Source of the DNA: Methylohalobius crimeensis 10Ki
GTDB taxonomy: Bacteria; Pseudomonadota; Gammaproteobacteria; Methylococcales; Methylothermaceae
DNA: 64,000 bases
Assembly (NCBI RefSeq): GCF_000421465.1
Contig: NZ_ATXB01000002.1
Span: 424,690 to 488,689, forward strand
Reading direction: 5' to 3'
Below the pieces are notes generated by a model. The model was not told the DNA's origin. It saw only the letters and a list, made by a program, of their open reading frames with translations, and did no database searches. Made by a program: the position numbers and the translations under genes. Shown one piece after another: positions 9,354 to 20,487 of this stretch. Within the stretch, counting starts at the first letter, position 1. Each line of letters begins with the position of its first letter.

Positions 9354-9538
9354 CTTCAAATCTATTCCCCCGCCCTTATCAGGGTAGTGAGAAACTCGAA
9401 AAACTGATGTCATGACACTCTATTTTGTGTGCACGAAAGTATTAATACCACAACATATGGGTTCCGCATTATCTAAAATTGACTTTATCACCAGCCTGTT
9501 AAGTCGTTATTTTAACTAAGGTCTTGATTACAAAGAAA

Positions 9539-9566
9539 AACCCGGTTAGATAAAATCTAACCGGGT
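9539..9566 (-). terminator. Rho-independent terminator of the secG / tRNA-Leu transcript
   Basis: A perfect 12-base stem AACCCGGTTAGA / TCTAACCGGGTT closes on a 4-5-base loop. On the minus strand it is followed by TTTTTC. It lies 6 bases past the tRNA-Leu 3' end, so it ends that transcript. Nothing else was recognised in 9354-9538. Confidence 0.88.
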
Positions 9567-9572
9567 TATAGT

Positions 9573-9657
9573 TGGTGCCGACGGCCGGATTTGAACCGGC
9601 ACGGCTTTCGCCACCGCCCCCTCAAGACGGCGTGTCTACCAATTCCACCACGTCGGC
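9573..9657 (-). tRNA. tRNA-Leu (anticodon GAG)
   Basis: Read on the minus strand, the gene begins GCCGACG and ends CGTCGGCACCA, giving a 7-bp acceptor stem with CCA encoded. The anticodon arm is CCGTC-TTGAGGG-GGCGG, placing GAG as anticodon. The T arm contains GGTTCAAATCC. It has the long variable arm of class II tRNAs (GGTGGCGAAAGCC region). It lies downstream of secG, the same position as leuU in enterobacteria, and is followed by a terminator. Confidence 0.95.
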
Positions 9658-9667
9658 ATAATCAGTT

Positions 9668-10033
9668 TCATTCTGAAGATTCGGGCGTTTCCGAAGGCGC
9701 CACCACCGGCATATCCGACTGTTTGGATTGGGGCGCCTCGGTTCCCAAGGTGGGAACATCGCTCTCTTGCTTCAAAATGTCCATGACGTCTTTTTTCTTC
9801 GTCTGAAAATCCGAAAAGTAAGCGATCGATAGGCTCGTCAGGAAGAACAACGCCGCCAGAATCGCGGTGGTCCGCGACAGGAACGAAGTCGAGCCGCGCG
9901 CACCGAACAGGGTACCGGAAGCGCCGCTGCCGAAGGCCGCGCCCATGTCGGCGCCTTTCCCCTGCTGCAGAAGCACGAGCACCACGATACCGATCGCAAT
10001 CAATACGTGAACCACAATGATAAGCTGGTACAT
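9668..10033 (-). CDS. secG: Preprotein translocase subunit SecG
   Basis: The start at 10033 (MYQLIIVVHVLIAIG) is preferred, as it lies directly after the tpiA stop and leaves a 121-residue protein. Two membrane segments (about 2-22 and 55-75) flank the conserved LLQQGKGADMGAAFGSGASG, the signature of SecG. The C-terminal 40 residues are polar and rich in Ser, Pro and Glu. SecG supports SecYEA-driven export. It follows tpiA with a one-base gap and precedes tRNA-Leu on the same strand. Confidence 0.95.
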   Translation of the reverse strand: MYQLIIVVHVLIAIGIVVLVLLQQGKGADMGAAFGSGASGTLFGARGSTSFLSRTTAILAALFFLTSLSIAYFSDFQTKKKDVMDILKQESDVPTLGTEAPQSKQSDMPVVAPSETPESSE

Positions 10034-10034
10034 A

Positions 10035-10796
10035 TCAGCTATTTTCCCCAGCTGCTTGAACAATTGCCAAAAAGGAATCGACTTTCAGCGAAGCCCCGCC
10101 GACCAAACCGCCGTCGATATCGGCCATGGCGAACAGTTCCGATGCATTATCGGCATTGACGCTGCCACCATAGAGGATCTGAACCTGCTCGGCCACCGTC
10201 GAATCCTGGGCGGCCAATTTCTGGCGAATGTGGGCATGCACCTCCTGAGCCTGGTCGGGGGTCGCCGTTCGGCCGGTTCCGATAGCCCAGACCGGTTCGT
10301 ACGCGATGACCGCGTGGCGAAGGGAATCGATTCCCGCTTGATTTAAAATCGCATCGAGCTGTTCGTCCACCACATCGAAGGTCTGGCCCGCCTCGCGCTG
10401 TTCCAGCGTCTCGCCGATGCACAAGATCGGACGCACGCCATGCTCGATGGCTTTCTGATAACGGGCGGCGATCAGCGCATCGCTCTCGCCGTATTTCATG
10501 CGCCGCTCGGAGTGACCGACAATGGCCAATTGGCAGCCGAATTCTTTCAGCATCGGCGCGGAAACCTCGCCGGTGAAAGCGCCGGAATCCTGGTCCGCCA
10601 CGTTCTGCGCACCCAGGAGCACCTGACTCCCCTGAAGTTGCTGGGCGACCTGCGGAATGAATACATAGGGCGGGCATACGCCCGCATCGACCGCTTTGCC
10701 CTGCGGCAAACCCGCCAGAATTCCATCCACCAATTGACGCACGCTTTCCGACGTGCCGTTCATTTTCCAATTGCCTACTACCAATGATCGGCGCAT
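10035..10796 (-). CDS. tpiA: Triosephosphate isomerase
   Basis: The 253-residue product shows GNWKMNG at the start (Asn and Lys of the active site), catalytic His in the GHSERR motif near residue 95, the AYEPVWAIGTG motif with the catalytic Glu, and the phosphate-binding ILYGGSVNADNA and GGLVGGASL. It interconverts dihydroxyacetone phosphate and glyceraldehyde 3-phosphate in the cytoplasm, serving glycolysis and the rearrangement part of the RuMP cycle. It sits between glmM and secG in an operon-like run. Confidence 0.97.
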   Translation of the reverse strand: MRRSLVVGNWKMNGTSESVRQLVDGILAGLPQGKAVDAGVCPPYVFIPQVAQQLQGSQVLLGAQNVADQDSGAFTGEVSAPMLKEFGCQLAIVGHSERRMKYGESDALIAARYQKAIEHGVRPILCIGETLEQREAGQTFDVVDEQLDAILNQAGIDSLRHAVIAYEPVWAIGTGRTATPDQAQEVHAHIRQKLAAQDSTVAEQVQILYGGSVNADNASELFAMADIDGGLVGGASLKVDSFLAIVQAAGENS

Positions 10797-10852
10797 CTTT
10801 CCCCCTCAAAGAAATTTGAACAATTTTAGCCGGATACCCGCGAGATGGCAAA

Positions 10853-12193
10853 TCATGCCAAGGATTGCGCCACGATCGACGCCAATTCCTGCGCCAACTC
10901 ATCGATCAAATCCGCATCCCGGCCTTCGATCATGACCCGGATCACCGGTTCCGTGCCGGACGGTCGGAGCAAGACGCGACCGCTGCCTTGGAGTTTGCGC
11001 TCCACCCCTTCTTTGGCGGTCCAAACGGGGGCAACGGTGTCCAAACGGGGTGGCTTGGCCTTTACCCGCACATTGTGCAGGACTTGGGGATACTTACGCA
11101 TCCCCTGCCTGAGTTGGGCCAAGGATTTGCCGCTGCGCCACATTTCCGCCAACACTTGCAGGGCGGAGACGATGCCGTCGCCCGTGGTGGTGCGATCGAG
11201 ACAAATAATATGGCCGGAACCTTCCCCGCCCAGGATCCCGCCGTGGGTCTCGAGCATTTCCATGACGTAACGATCCCCTACTTGAGCGCGGAGCAAATCC
11301 ACGCCCAATTCGGCCAGGGCGTGCTCCAATCCCAGATTGGTCATCAAAGTGCCCACCACCGGCCCCTCCAGCTTGCCCGCACCCAGGCGGGAGGCGGCGA
11401 TGATGTAGAGGAGTTCGTCCCCGTCCACCAACGCACCGGTATGATCCACCATCAGCACCCGGTCGCCGTCGCCGTCGAAGGCGATTCCCAAATCCGCTCC
11501 GCGGGCCACCACTTCGCGCTGCAGCGCCTGGGCATGAATCGAGCCGCAATCCTGGTTGATGTTCAATCCATTGGGCTGGGTCCCGATGCAGTCCACCCGG
11601 GCCCCCACCTCGGTAAACACATGAGGGGCAATGTGATAAGTCGCCCCGTGGGCACAATCGAGCACCAGATGCAATCCGCTCAGATCCATGCACGAGGGAA
11701 CGGTGCTTTTGCAAAATTCGATATAGCGACCCGCCGCATCGCCGATGCGCAAGGCTTTGCCCAATCGATCCGACGCCACCGTGGTCATGGGCTGCTCCAG
11801 ATGGGTTTCGATGGCCGCCTCAATCTCGTCCGGCAATTTTTTACCCGCCCCGGAGAAAAATTTGATCCCGTTGTCGGTGTAAGGATTGTGCGAGGCGCTG
11901 ATCACGATCCCGGCCTTGGCTCTCAGAGTGCGGGTCAAATAGGCGATGCCCGGCGTCGGCATAGGGCCGAGCAATTGGGTATCCACCCCGGCGGCGGACA
12001 AGCCGGCTTCCAGGGCCGACTCGAACATGTACCCGGAGATTCGGGTATCCTTGCCCACCAAAACGTGGGACGAGCCGTTGTCCCGAAACACCTGACCCGC
12101 GGCCCAGCCCAATTTCAAAACGAAATCCGGGGTAATCGGCGCTTCCCCCACCTTGCCGCGAATACCGTCCGTGCCGAAATAACGCTTAGCCAC
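10853..12193 (-). CDS. glmM: Phosphoglucosamine mutase
   Basis: The 446-residue protein starts [13 protein letters not shown]. It contains the phosphoserine loop [19 protein letters not shown] (catalytic Ser near residue 100), the metal-binding [12 protein letters not shown], the sugar-binding GGEGSGHII and the C-terminal phosphate-binding [14 protein letters not shown]. It converts glucosamine 6-phosphate to the 1-phosphate for peptidoglycan and LPS precursor synthesis. tpiA begins 57 bases downstream on the same strand. A terminator separates it from ftsH upstream, and folP, usually found between ftsH and glmM, is absent. Confidence 0.97.
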   Translation of the reverse strand: MAKRYFGTDGIRGKVGEAPITPDFVLKLGWAAGQVFRDNGSSHVLVGKDTRISGYMFESALEAGLSAAGVDTQLLGPMPTPGIAYLTRTLRAKAGIVISASHNPYTDNGIKFFSGAGKKLPDEIEAAIETHLEQPMTTVASDRLGKALRIGDAAGRYIEFCKSTVPSCMDLSGLHLVLDCAHGATYHIAPHVFTEVGARVDCIGTQPNGLNINQDCGSIHAQALQREVVARGADLGIAFDGDGDRVLMVDHTGALVDGDELLYIIAASRLGAGKLEGPVVGTLMTNLGLEHALAELGVDLLRAQVGDRYVMEMLETHGGILGGEGSGHIICLDRTTTGDGIVSALQVLAEMWRSGKSLAQLRQGMRKYPQVLHNVRVKAKPPRLDTVAPVWTAKEGVERKLQGSGRVLLRPSGTEPVIRVMIEGRDADLIDELAQELASIVAQSLA

Positions 12194-12272
12194 AGTTATC
12201 CCCCTTGTATCGTAATTAACCTAATGGGTTTTAGTATAAGCCATGACCGCCGCGCCATCAGCGAGCCATAAT

Positions 12273-12306
12273 AAAAAACCCCGCACCCGGGAACCGGGCG
12301 CGGGGT
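12273..12306 (-). terminator. Rho-independent terminator after ftsH
   Basis: On the minus strand the stem CCCCGCGCCCGG / CCGGGTGCGGGG, with a small loop, is followed by TTTTTTATTAT. It lies about 20 bases past the ftsH stop and separates ftsH from glmM, so glmM needs a promoter in the following 80 bases or depends on read-through. Confidence 0.9.
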
Positions 12307-12323
12307 CTTCAGTGCGGAGCGAT

Positions 12324-14267
12324 TTACTCGTAGTGCTGCTTCGCCGGCCCGCCGAGGGGGCTAACCCCGGGGGAAGGAGCGGGTTTCTCCGGCCGATCTT
12401 CTTCCTGGCCCGCCGACTTGCCTTCGGTCGGCGGCGTATCTTCCCAGTCCTTGGGCGGCGGCGGCGTCCGGCCCGCCATGATGGCGTCGATCTGAGCGCG
12501 GTCGATGGTTTCGTATTTGACCAGCGCCTCGGCCATCATGTGCAGCTTGTCCAGATTGTCGGTCAGGATCTGTTCCGCCCGCTCGTAGTTGCGGTCGATA
12601 ATCCCGCGGATTTCTTCGTCGATCATCCGGGCGGTTTCCTCGGAGATATTCTTGTGCTGGGTCACCGAACGTCCCAGGAAGACCTCGCCCTCGTCCTCGG
12701 CATAGGCCAAGGGACCCATCTTTTCCGAAAGCCCCCATTTGGTGACCATGTTGCGCGCCAATTGGGTGGCTCGCTCGATGTCATTGGACGCCCCGGTAGT
12801 GATGGCTTCCTTACCGAAGATGATCGCTTCGGCCAAGCGCCCGCCGAAAAGACTGGCGATTTGGCTTTCCAGTTTGCGCTTGGAGGCCGAATATTGGTCC
12901 CTTTCCGGGAGGAACATGGTGATCCCCAGCGCCCGACCCCGCGGCATGATGCTGACCTTGTAGACGGGGTCGTGTTCGGGCACGGTGAGCCCGACGATGG
13001 CGTGGCCGGCTTCGTGGTAAGCGGTCATGCTCTTTTCCTCGTCGGTCATGACCATGGAACGCCGTTCGACGCCCATGAGGATTTTGTCCTTGGCTTTTTC
13101 CAGTTCGGCCATGCCCACCCGTTTTTTGTTGGCCCGCGCGGCGAACAGGGAGGCCTCGTTGACCAAGTTGGCCAAGTCGGCCCCGGAAAAGCCGGGGGTA
13201 CCGCGAGCGATGACCTTGGGGTCCACGTCGTCCAGGGTGGGAACCTTGCGCAAATGGACGCTGAGGATTTGTTCCCGCCCCCGGATGTCGGGCAGGCCCA
13301 CGGTCACTTGGCGGTCGAAACGTCCCGGACGCAGCAGCGCCGGGTCGAGCACGTCGGGTCGGTTGGTGGCGGCGATGACGATGACGCCTTCGTTGCCTTC
13401 GAACCCATCCATTTCTACCAGCAACTGGTTGAGGGTCTGTTCGCGCTCGTCGTGACCGCCGCCCAGACCCGCGCCCCGCTGCCGACCGACCGCGTCGATT
13501 TCGTCGATGAAGACGATGCAGGGAGCATGCTTTTTGGCCTGCTCGAACATGTCGCGCACCCGCGAGGCGCCCACCCCGACGAACATTTCCACGAAGTCGG
13601 ACCCGGAGATGGTGAAGAAGGGCACTTTGGCCTCCCCGGCGATCCCTCGGGCGATCAATGTCTTACCGGTCCCCGGGGGGCCCACCATGAGGATCCCGCG
13701 CGGAATTTTGCCGCCCAGCTTTTGAAATTTGCTGGGGTCTTTGAGGAAGTCGACCACTTCGGCCACTTCCTCGATCGCTTCCTCGCATCCGGCCACGTCC
13801 TTGAAGGTGACTTTGATTTTTTCCTCCTCCATCAGCCGGGCTTTGCTCTTGCCGAAATTCATCGCGCCGCGGCCGCCCGCGCCGCCGCCTTGCATCTGGC
13901 GCATGAAGAAGATCCAGACGCCGATCAGGAGCAGCATGGGGAACCAGGAGATGAAGATTTGCATCAGCAGCGATTCGCCTTCCGGCGGGCGCGCCTTGAT
14001 TTCGACGTTGTTGGCCAACAAGTCGTCCACAAGATGCGGATCGCTGGGGCTGTAGGTGACGAATTTCTGACCGTCGGTGGTTTGCCCCTTGACGGCGTTG
14101 CCGTCGATCATCACTTCCCGAACCCGGCCGTTTTGCACCGCCGAGATGAATTGGGTGTAAGACAGCGTCGCTCCCGGTGCTTTCCGCGATCCGAAATTGT
14201 TGAATACGGACATCAGGACCGCCGCAATCACTACCCATAATAGGATATTTTTTACCATATTGTTCAT
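12324..14267 (-). CDS. ftsH: ATP-dependent zinc metalloprotease FtsH
   Basis: The 647-residue protein has an N-terminal membrane segment (about 5-22), a periplasmic region, and a second membrane segment near 105-125. The AAA+ module carries Walker A GPPGTGKT near residue 197, Walker B FIDEID, and the second region of homology with RPGRFDR. The zinc protease motif HEAGH is near residue 417. It degrades misfolded membrane proteins and short-lived regulators. A second possible start (MVKN) is three codons downstream. It follows rlmE on the same strand, the usual gammaproteobacterial order. Confidence 0.97.
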   Translation of the reverse strand: MNNMVKNILLWVVIAAVLMSVFNNFGSRKAPGATLSYTQFISAVQNGRVREVMIDGNAVKGQTTDGQKFVTYSPSDPHLVDDLLANNVEIKARPPEGESLLMQIFISWFPMLLLIGVWIFFMRQMQGGGAGGRGAMNFGKSKARLMEEEKIKVTFKDVAGCEEAIEEVAEVVDFLKDPSKFQKLGGKIPRGILMVGPPGTGKTLIARGIAGEAKVPFFTISGSDFVEMFVGVGASRVRDMFEQAKKHAPCIVFIDEIDAVGRQRGAGLGGGHDEREQTLNQLLVEMDGFEGNEGVIVIAATNRPDVLDPALLRPGRFDRQVTVGLPDIRGREQILSVHLRKVPTLDDVDPKVIARGTPGFSGADLANLVNEASLFAARANKKRVGMAELEKAKDKILMGVERRSMVMTDEEKSMTAYHEAGHAIVGLTVPEHDPVYKVSIMPRGRALGITMFLPERDQYSASKRKLESQIASLFGGRLAEAIIFGKEAITTGASNDIERATQLARNMVTKWGLSEKMGPLAYAEDEGEVFLGRSVTQHKNISEETARMIDEEIRGIIDRNYERAEQILTDNLDKLHMMAEALVKYETIDRAQIDAIMAGRTPPPPKDWEDTPPTEGKSAGQEEDRPEKPAPSPGVSPLGGPAKQHYE

Positions 14268-14370
14268 CTGCGCTTTCTCCCAACCAGGTCCGTTTGGTTT
14301 TAAATTACCAATACATCCTAAGTATTGTTTACGAAGGTTGCGCTCACAAAGTTGAGCGAATGGATGACGG

Positions 14371-14991
14371 CTAAGATTTGAAACCCTGGGCTAACATATA
14401 CACTTCCCGACTCCTCGACCGCGAAGCCTTGGGCTTGCGAGTCGCGACCTTGGTAAAGCGCCCACGCAGGCGCTTCTGAAATGATTCGAACCCTTCTCCC
14501 TGAAAAAGTTTCGTTAAAAAACAGCCCCCTTCCGTCAGAAGGTGCTCGGCGGCATCCAAGGCCAATTCCGCCAAATACATGGCGCGCGGTTGATCCACGC
14601 TGCGGTTGCCGCTCAGGTTCGGGGCCATGTCGGACAATACCACATCCACCGGAGTCTCCCCAAGCAAGGCGCACAAGTTTTGCCAAACTCGGTCCTCGGT
14701 GAAATCCCCTTGCAAATAGGTGACGCCCGGCAGAGGATCCATGGGGAGAATATCCACGGCCACCACGTTGCCGCCGGAGCCGATTTGATCCGCCGCAAAC
14801 TGGGACCATCCCCCGGGGGCCGCGCCCAGATCCACTACCGTCATTCCGGGGGTCAAAATTCGATCGCGGAATTGAATTTCCTGCAATTTGAATACCGCGC
14901 GCGAACGATACCCCCGGGACTGCGCTTGGCGGACATACGTATCGTTGAAATGCTCGGCCAACCAACGGCCGCTGCTACGAGTCCTTGCCAT
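14371..14991 (-). CDS. rlmE: 23S rRNA (uridine 2'-O) methyltransferase RlmE
   Basis: The 206-residue product begins [20 protein letters not shown] and shows the SAM-binding [27 protein letters not shown] and [11 protein letters not shown] motifs of the RrmJ/FtsJ family. It methylates the 2'-OH of the A-site uridine of 23S rRNA in the large subunit (U2552 in E. coli). It lies upstream of ftsH on the same strand, with about 100 bases between, and divergent from yhbY. Confidence 0.95.
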   Translation of the reverse strand: MARTRSSGRWLAEHFNDTYVRQAQSRGYRSRAVFKLQEIQFRDRILTPGMTVVDLGAAPGGWSQFAADQIGSGGNVVAVDILPMDPLPGVTYLQGDFTEDRVWQNLCALLGETPVDVVLSDMAPNLSGNRSVDQPRAMYLAELALDAAEHLLTEGGCFLTKLFQGEGFESFQKRLRGRFTKVATRKPKASRSRSREVYMLAQGFKS

Positions 14992-15107
14992 CGCTAACCC
15001 TATACACCGTCATAACTTAGCATTTTACTCAATTTTCGACTCCTGTCGCCCCTCAAGGTTCAGATCGGCTATACTATGGCCTTTCTCCACGTCATCCCAA
15101 ACATTCC

Positions 15108-15377
15108 ATGGAAGCGAGACTGAAGCGCAACTTGAGGAGCCGGGCCCACCACCTCAAACCGGTGGTGATGACCGGTCAACACGGAATCAGTGAAGCGGTC
15201 CTGGCCGAAATCGGCCTCGCCTTGGATCACCACGAGTTGATCAAGGTCAGGCTCAGTGCCGGGGATCGCCAAGCGCGAAAGGAAATGGCCACCCACATTT
15301 GCGAGCGCCTGGAAGCGGAATTGGTGCAATTACTGGGACATGTCGCCACGTTTTATCGGGAAAACCCGGATAAATAA
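15108..15377 (+). CDS. yhbY: YhbY family RNA-binding protein (CRM domain)
   Basis: The 89-residue protein carries the CRM fold pattern: RAHHLKPVVMTGQHGISEAV, a basic helix with IGLALDHHELIKVRLS, and a final ATFYRENPDK close to the usual LYRP end. YhbY binds pre-50S ribosomal particles. It is divergent from rlmE and convergent with greA, the arrangement seen in many gammaproteobacteria. No strong ribosome binding site is visible before the ATG. Confidence 0.92.
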   Translation: MEARLKRNLRSRAHHLKPVVMTGQHGISEAVLAEIGLALDHHELIKVRLSAGDRQARKEMATHICERLEAELVQLLGHVATFYRENPDK

Positions 15378-15380
15378 ATC

Positions 15381-15857
15381 CTACTCGTAACGCACCGCGA
15401 GAATTTCGTATTCCCGCCCGCCCTTGGGCGTTCTCACTTCCACCACATCCTCGACCTCCTTGCCGATCAAAGCCCGCGCGATGGGGGAGGAAACCGAGAT
15501 CAGCCCCAGCTTGATATCGGCCTCGTCGTCGCCGACGATTTGATAGGTCACCGTCTCGCCGCTCTCCAGATCCTCCAACTCCACCGTGGCGCCGAACACC
15601 ACCTTGCCCTCGGCGTCGATCTGGGTGACGTCGATGATCTGAGCGTTGGCCAATTTGCCTTCGATTTCCCGGATTCTTCCCTCGATGAAGCCCTGCTGCT
15701 CGCGCGCGGCGTGGTACTCGGCGTTTTCCTTCAAGTCCCCGTGCTCCCGGGCTTCGGCAATCGCCTGAATGACTTTCGGACGCTCCACGGATTTGAGCTT
15801 CTGCAGTTCTTGTTTGAGCTTTTCCGCCCCTTTGACGGTCAATGGTATTTTTTTCAT
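15381..15857 (-). CDS. greA: Transcription elongation factor GreA
   Basis: The start at 15857 ([20 protein letters not shown]) gives the standard 158 residues; the longer reading frame upstream is not used because it would run into carB. The N-terminal coiled coil contains [14 protein letters not shown]-like [20 protein letters not shown], with the acidic tip that enters the RNA polymerase secondary channel. The C-terminal domain has [13 protein letters not shown] and [14 protein letters not shown]-like sequence. It stimulates cleavage of backtracked RNA. It begins 2 bases after the carB stop, so it is probably in the carAB operon. Confidence 0.96.
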   Translation of the reverse strand: MKKIPLTVKGAEKLKQELQKLKSVERPKVIQAIAEAREHGDLKENAEYHAAREQQGFIEGRIREIEGKLANAQIIDVTQIDAEGKVVFGATVELEDLESGETVTYQIVGDDEADIKLGLISVSSPIARALIGKEVEDVVEVRTPKGGREYEILAVRYE

Positions 15858-15859
15858 CG

Positions 15860-18800
15860 TTACACCCTTCCTTCCTGTTCTGTTTCGATCAGTTGCCGAT
15901 GCAGATCTTGCAGGCAATACACCTGACCCGTGTGAAGCGCACTCAGCGCCAGACAAGTGGCATGAGCCCCCGCCAGGGTCGTGGTATACGTGATCCCGTG
16001 CTGAAGCGCTTCGCGCCGGATCAGGAAGGAATCCGCGATGGCCTTCTTTCCCTCGGTCGTATTGATGATCAGACCCACTTCGTCGTTTTTGATCAAATCC
16101 ACAATGTGGGGTCGCCCTTGTCCGACCTTGTTCACCACTTCGCAGGCGATTCCGGCTGCCTGCAGGGCATGGGCGGTCCCGCGGGTGGCCACCAATTCAA
16201 ATCCCCTTTCCATCAAGCTGCGGGCAAGAGCAACCAATTGGGCTTTGTCGCGGTCGCGGACGCTCATCAACACTCGGCCGCTGCGCACCAGACAGGTGCC
16301 GGCTGCCTGTTGGGCCTTGGCATAGGCCTCGCCGAAGGTTTCCCCCACGCCCATCACCTCGCCGGTGGATTTCATTTCCGGTCCCAGCAGGGGATCGACC
16401 TTGGAGAATTTAATGAACGGAAACACCGCTTCCTTCACCGCATAATAATGCGGCACCCGCTCCCGCTCGATTCCCTGCTCGGCGAGGGACTGACCGACCA
16501 TGCAGCGGGCCGCGATCTTGGCCAAGGGAAAGCCCACCGCCTTGGAAACGTAAGGCACCGTTCGCGAAGCGCGGGGATTGACTTCCAAGATGTAGATATC
16601 CTCTTCCTTGATGGCGAACTGGGTATTCATCAAACCCACCACCCCCAAGGCCTGCGCCAGGCAACGCACTTGTTCCTTCAAACGCTCCTGCAGCGCTCCG
16701 CTCAATTCGTAGGGGGGGACGGAACACGCCGAATCCCCGGAATGGATTCCGGCCTGTTCGATGTGTTCCATCACCCCGCCGACCCAAACTTTCTTGCCGT
16801 CGCTGACGGCGTCCACGTCCACCTCCACTGCGTCGTCCAGGAACCGATCCAATAGTACCGGCGACTGATTGGAAACGCTCACCGCCTCCACCATATAGCG
16901 ACGCAGGTCGTCCTCGTTGAGCACGATCTCCATGGCGCGGCCGCCGAGCACGTAGGACGGTCTGACCACCAAGGGATACTCCAGCTCCCGCGCGCACAGA
17001 ATCGCTTCCTCCAGCGAGCGGGCGGTACGATTCTCGGGCTGCTTCAGCCCCAAGCGCTCCACCAATTTCTGGAAGCGTTCCCGATCTTCCGCCAAGTCGA
17101 TGGAATCGGGCGTGGTGCCGATGATGGGAACTCCCGCCGCCTCCAGGTCGCGGGCCAGTTTGAGAGGGGTCTGGCCGCCGTATTGGACGATCACCCCTTC
17201 GGGCTGCTCCAGTTGAATGATTTCCAACACGTCCTCGAGGCTCAACGGTTCGAAGTAAAGCCGGTCCGAGGTATCGAAATCGGTGGATACGGTCTCCGGG
17301 TTGCAGTTGACCATGATGGTCTCGAAACCGTCTTCCTTGAGGGCGAAAGATGCGTGGACGCAGCAATAATCGAATTCGATTCCCTGCCCGATCCGATTGG
17401 GACCGCCCCCCAGGACCACGATTTTGCGCCGATCGGAGGGGGCCGCTTCGCATTCTTCCTCGTAAGTGGAATACAGGTAGGCGGTACTCGAGGCGAATTC
17501 GGCCGCACACGAATCGATCCGCTTGTAGACCGGTCGAATACCGTGCTTGTGGCGGGCGGCCCGCACTTCGCCCTCGGCGCTGTCGAGCAGTTTCGCCAGG
17601 CGCGAATCGGCAAAGCCCATCCGTTTGAACCGGTACAATGCTTCCGCCTTCAGCGTCGCCAAGGTCTCGGCTTGGAGGGAATGTTCGGCCTTGACGATTT
17701 CCTCGATCTGAGCCAGGAACCAGGGGTCGATGCGGCTATGATCGTGAATGTCCGTCAACGTCATCCCGAAGCGGAAAGCGTCGGCCACGTACCACAGCCG
17801 CTCCGGTCCCGGGCTACGCAGTTCCCGCACCAAGCGGTCGCGGGTATCTTCCGCATCCAGATCCAATTTCTCGGTCAGCCCGTCGACCCCGATTTCCAGC
17901 CCCCGCAAGGCTTTCTGCATAGATTCCTGGAAAGTCCGGCCGATCGCCATCACTTCTCCCACCGACTTCATTTGGGTGGTGAGGCGGTCGTCGGCGTCGG
18001 GAAACTTCTCGAAGGTAAAGCGGGGCACCTTGGTCACGACGTAGTCGATGGAAGGCTCGAAGGAGGCCGGAATCAACCCTCCGGTGATCTCGTTGCGCAA
18101 CTCGTCCAAGGTATAGCCCACCGCCAACTTGGCCGCCACCTTGGCGATGGGAAAGCCGGTGGCCTTGGAAGCCAGCGCCGAGGAGCGCGATACCCGGGGA
18201 TTCATTTCGATCACCACCAATCGCCCGTCCTCGGGATTGACCGCGAACTGAACGTTGGAGCCGCCGGTATCGACGCCGATCTCTTTAAGCACCGCGATCG
18301 AGGCGTCGCGCATCACCTGGTATTCCTTGTCGGTCAAGGTCTGGGCGGGGGCGACGGTAATGGAATCGCCGGTATGCACGCCCATGGGATCCAGGTTCTC
18401 GATCGAGCAGACGATGATGCAGTTATCGTTGCGATCGCGCACCACCTCCATCTCGAACTCTTTCCACCCGAGGATCGACTCCTCGATCAAGAGTTCGCCG
18501 ACCATGGAAAGCTCCAAACCGCGCTCGCAGATTTCCACGAATTCCTCGCGGTTATAGGCGATCCCGCCCCCCGAACCGCCGAGAGTATAGGAGGGCCGGA
18601 TGATGGCGGGAAAACCGATATCCTCCAATACGTTCAGAGATTCTTCTATGCTGTAGGCGATTCCGGACCGCGGCACGCTGAGGCCGATCTCTCCCATCGC
18701 GCGCCGGAACAGGTCCCGATCCTCGGCCTTCTCGATCGCCTGCTTCGAGGCCCCGATCAACTCCACGCCGTACTTTTCCAACACCCCTTCCCGGTGAAGA

Positions 18801-19102
18801 TCCAACGCGCAGTTGAGGGCGGTCTGCCCGCCCATGGTGGGCAGCAAGGCATCCGGACGTTCCTTTTCGATGATTTTGGCCACCGTCTGCCAATCCACCG
18901 GTTCGATATAAACTCGGTCGGCGGTATCCGGATCGGTCATGATGGTGGCCGGGTTGGAATTGACCAAGACGATTCGATAGCCTTCCTCACGCAAGGCCTT
19001 GCAAGCCTGAGTGCCGGAATAATCGAATTCGCACGCCTGACCGATGACGATGGGGCCGGCGCCGAGCAACAGGATGGTTTGAATATCAGTTCTTTTAGGC
19101 AT
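15860..19102 (-). CDS. carB: Carbamoyl phosphate synthase, large subunit
   Basis: At 1080 residues it has the full family length. Two homologous ATP-grasp halves are visible: [17 protein letters not shown] at the start with [11 protein letters not shown], then [17 protein letters not shown] near residue 570 with [29 protein letters not shown] and [18 protein letters not shown] mark the ATP sites. The C-terminal allosteric domain (about 940-1080) follows [10 protein letters not shown]. It makes carbamoyl phosphate from bicarbonate, ammonia from CarA, and 2 ATP for arginine and pyrimidine synthesis. The carA stop lies 24 bases upstream. Confidence 0.98.
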   Translation of the reverse strand: MPKRTDIQTILLLGAGPIVIGQACEFDYSGTQACKALREEGYRIVLVNSNPATIMTDPDTADRVYIEPVDWQTVAKIIEKERPDALLPTMGGQTALNCALDLHREGVLEKYGVELIGASKQAIEKAEDRDLFRRAMGEIGLSVPRSGIAYSIEESLNVLEDIGFPAIIRPSYTLGGSGGGIAYNREEFVEICERGLELSMVGELLIEESILGWKEFEMEVVRDRNDNCIIVCSIENLDPMGVHTGDSITVAPAQTLTDKEYQVMRDASIAVLKEIGVDTGGSNVQFAVNPEDGRLVVIEMNPRVSRSSALASKATGFPIAKVAAKLAVGYTLDELRNEITGGLIPASFEPSIDYVVTKVPRFTFEKFPDADDRLTTQMKSVGEVMAIGRTFQESMQKALRGLEIGVDGLTEKLDLDAEDTRDRLVRELRSPGPERLWYVADAFRFGMTLTDIHDHSRIDPWFLAQIEEIVKAEHSLQAETLATLKAEALYRFKRMGFADSRLAKLLDSAEGEVRAARHKHGIRPVYKRIDSCAAEFASSTAYLYSTYEEECEAAPSDRRKIVVLGGGPNRIGQGIEFDYCCVHASFALKEDGFETIMVNCNPETVSTDFDTSDRLYFEPLSLEDVLEIIQLEQPEGVIVQYGGQTPLKLARDLEAAGVPIIGTTPDSIDLAEDRERFQKLVERLGLKQPENRTARSLEEAILCARELEYPLVVRPSYVLGGRAMEIVLNEDDLRRYMVEAVSVSNQSPVLLDRFLDDAVEVDVDAVSDGKKVWVGGVMEHIEQAGIHSGDSACSVPPYELSGALQERLKEQVRCLAQALGVVGLMNTQFAIKEEDIYILEVNPRASRTVPYVSKAVGFPLAKIAARCMVGQSLAEQGIERERVPHYYAVKEAVFPFIKFSKVDPLLGPEMKSTGEVMGVGETFGEAYAKAQQAAGTCLVRSGRVLMSVRDRDKAQLVALARSLMERGFELVATRGTAHALQAAGIACEVVNKVGQGRPHIVDLIKNDEVGLIINTTEGKKAIADSFLIRREALQHGITYTTTLAGAHATCLALSALHTGQVYCLQDLHRQLIETEQEGRV

Positions 19103-19126
19103 GATTCGATAACGGCGGTAAAAGTG

Positions 19127-20257
19127 TCAAGACCTGGCGGCCATTAACTCGATGAAGCGATCGAACAAGGTTTCCACATCCCGCGGACCGGGGCTGGCCT
19201 CGGGATGGCCCTGGAAACCGATGGCGGGACACTCCGTATGCTCGATCCCCTGGAGGCTGCCATCGAACAAGGAGCGATGGGTGGCGCGAAGATGCGCGGG
19301 CAGGCTCGCCTCCTCCACCGAGAATCCATGATTCTGGCTGGAAATCATCACCCTTCCGGTCGCCAGTTCCTGGACCGGGTGATTGGCGCCGTGATGGCCG
19401 AATTTCATCTTTTCCGTCCGCGCGCCGCAGGCCAAGGCCAAGAGCTGATGGCCGAGACAAATACCCAACACCGGCATCCGCTCCGCCAACAGGATTCGGA
19501 TCGCTTCGATGGCGTAATCGCACGGCTCCGGGTCGCCCGGCCCGTTGGACAACACCACGCCGTCGGGCGCCAGGCGCAATACTTCGGCGGCGGGAGCGGT
19601 CGCCGGCACCACGGTCACCTCGCAGCCGTGCCCGGCGAGCAAGCGGAGGATGTTATTTTTGACGCCGAAATCGTAAACCACCACCTTGAAGCGGGGCGTC
19701 TCTAGTTCGCCGTATCCCGATCGGTCCGGTCGCCACGGGGTCTGGCTCCAAACATAAGAGGACCGACAACTCACCTCGCGCGCCAAATCCATGCCCTTGA
19801 GTCCCGGGAAATCTCGCGTTTTGGCAACCGCCACCTGCGGATCCACATCCACGCCGGCCCAAACACACCCCCGCTGGGCCCCCTTGTCGCGCAAGATCCG
19901 AGTCAATTTGCGGGTATCGATATCCGCGATTCCGACCACGTCCCGGCGCTTGAGATAAGCGGTCAAGGATTCGGTCATCCGCCAGTTGCTGGCGACTCCG
20001 GGCACATCCCGTACGATCAGCCCGGCGGCATGGATATAATCGGATTCCACGTCTTCCGGGTTGACCCCCACATTACCGATATGAGGATAGGTCAAAGTCA
20101 CCAGTTGGCGCGCATAGGAAGGATCGGTCAGGATTTCCTGATAACCGGTCAAGGCGGTGTTGAACACCACTTCCCCGACCCGGCACCCCGAGCCGCCTAT
20201 GGAGACGCCCTGAAATAACGTGCCATCCTCCAAAGCCAAGATAGCTGTCTCTTTCAC
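19127..20257 (-). CDS. carA: Carbamoyl phosphate synthase, small (glutaminase) subunit
   Basis: The 376-residue protein has the N-terminal CPSase domain ([34 protein letters not shown]) and a class I glutamine amidotransferase domain. Nucleophile Cys is in [10 protein letters not shown] near residue 266, with the Glu/His partners in [12 protein letters not shown]. It supplies ammonia to CarB. It heads the carA-carB-greA run. A leader stem-loop lies 26-56 bases before the start. Confidence 0.97.
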   Translation of the reverse strand: MKETAILALEDGTLFQGVSIGGSGCRVGEVVFNTALTGYQEILTDPSYARQLVTLTYPHIGNVGVNPEDVESDYIHAAGLIVRDVPGVASNWRMTESLTAYLKRRDVVGIADIDTRKLTRILRDKGAQRGCVWAGVDVDPQVAVAKTRDFPGLKGMDLAREVSCRSSYVWSQTPWRPDRSGYGELETPRFKVVVYDFGVKNNILRLLAGHGCEVTVVPATAPAAEVLRLAPDGVVLSNGPGDPEPCDYAIEAIRILLAERMPVLGICLGHQLLALACGARTEKMKFGHHGANHPVQELATGRVMISSQNHGFSVEEASLPAHLRATHRSLFDGSLQGIEHTECPAIGFQGHPEASPGPRDVETLFDRFIELMAARS

Positions 20258-20282
20258 GTATCCCCCGAAAGCGTGACAAACG

Positions 20283-20313
20283 AAACGGGATGCCCGCAGA
20301 GGCCATCCCGTTT
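20283..20313 (-). promoter_or_regulatory. Stem-loop in the carA leader
   Basis: A perfect 10-base inverted repeat, AAACGGGATG / CATCCCGTTT, with an 11-base loop lies between the upstream terminator and the carA start. On the minus strand it is followed by a weak T-rich run (CGTTTGTC). It may attenuate or stabilise the carA transcript; no function is shown by the sequence itself. Confidence 0.4.
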
Positions 20314-20395
20314 CCGATCCAATTTACACCAATAAGTATTCATTCTAGGCGATACCCCTGTAAAGTGTCCATGGCGTCCCCGTGAACGGTTTTCA

Positions 20396-20434
20396 TAAAA
20401 AAGGCAAGTATCCGAAACAGATACTTGCCTTTGC
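20396..20434 (-). terminator. Rho-independent terminator after hxlB
   Basis: On the minus strand AAAGGCAAGTATC / GATACTTGCCTTT forms a 13-base stem followed by TTTTTTATG. A second perfect hairpin (ATGGCGACC / GGTCGCCAT at 20444-20467) lies just before it in transcript order. Together they isolate the hxlAB transcript from carA. Confidence 0.88.
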
Positions 20435-20487
20435 AGGGAAAGCATGGCGACCCCTAAAGGTCGCCATCAACCGCAAGAATGATCCAA

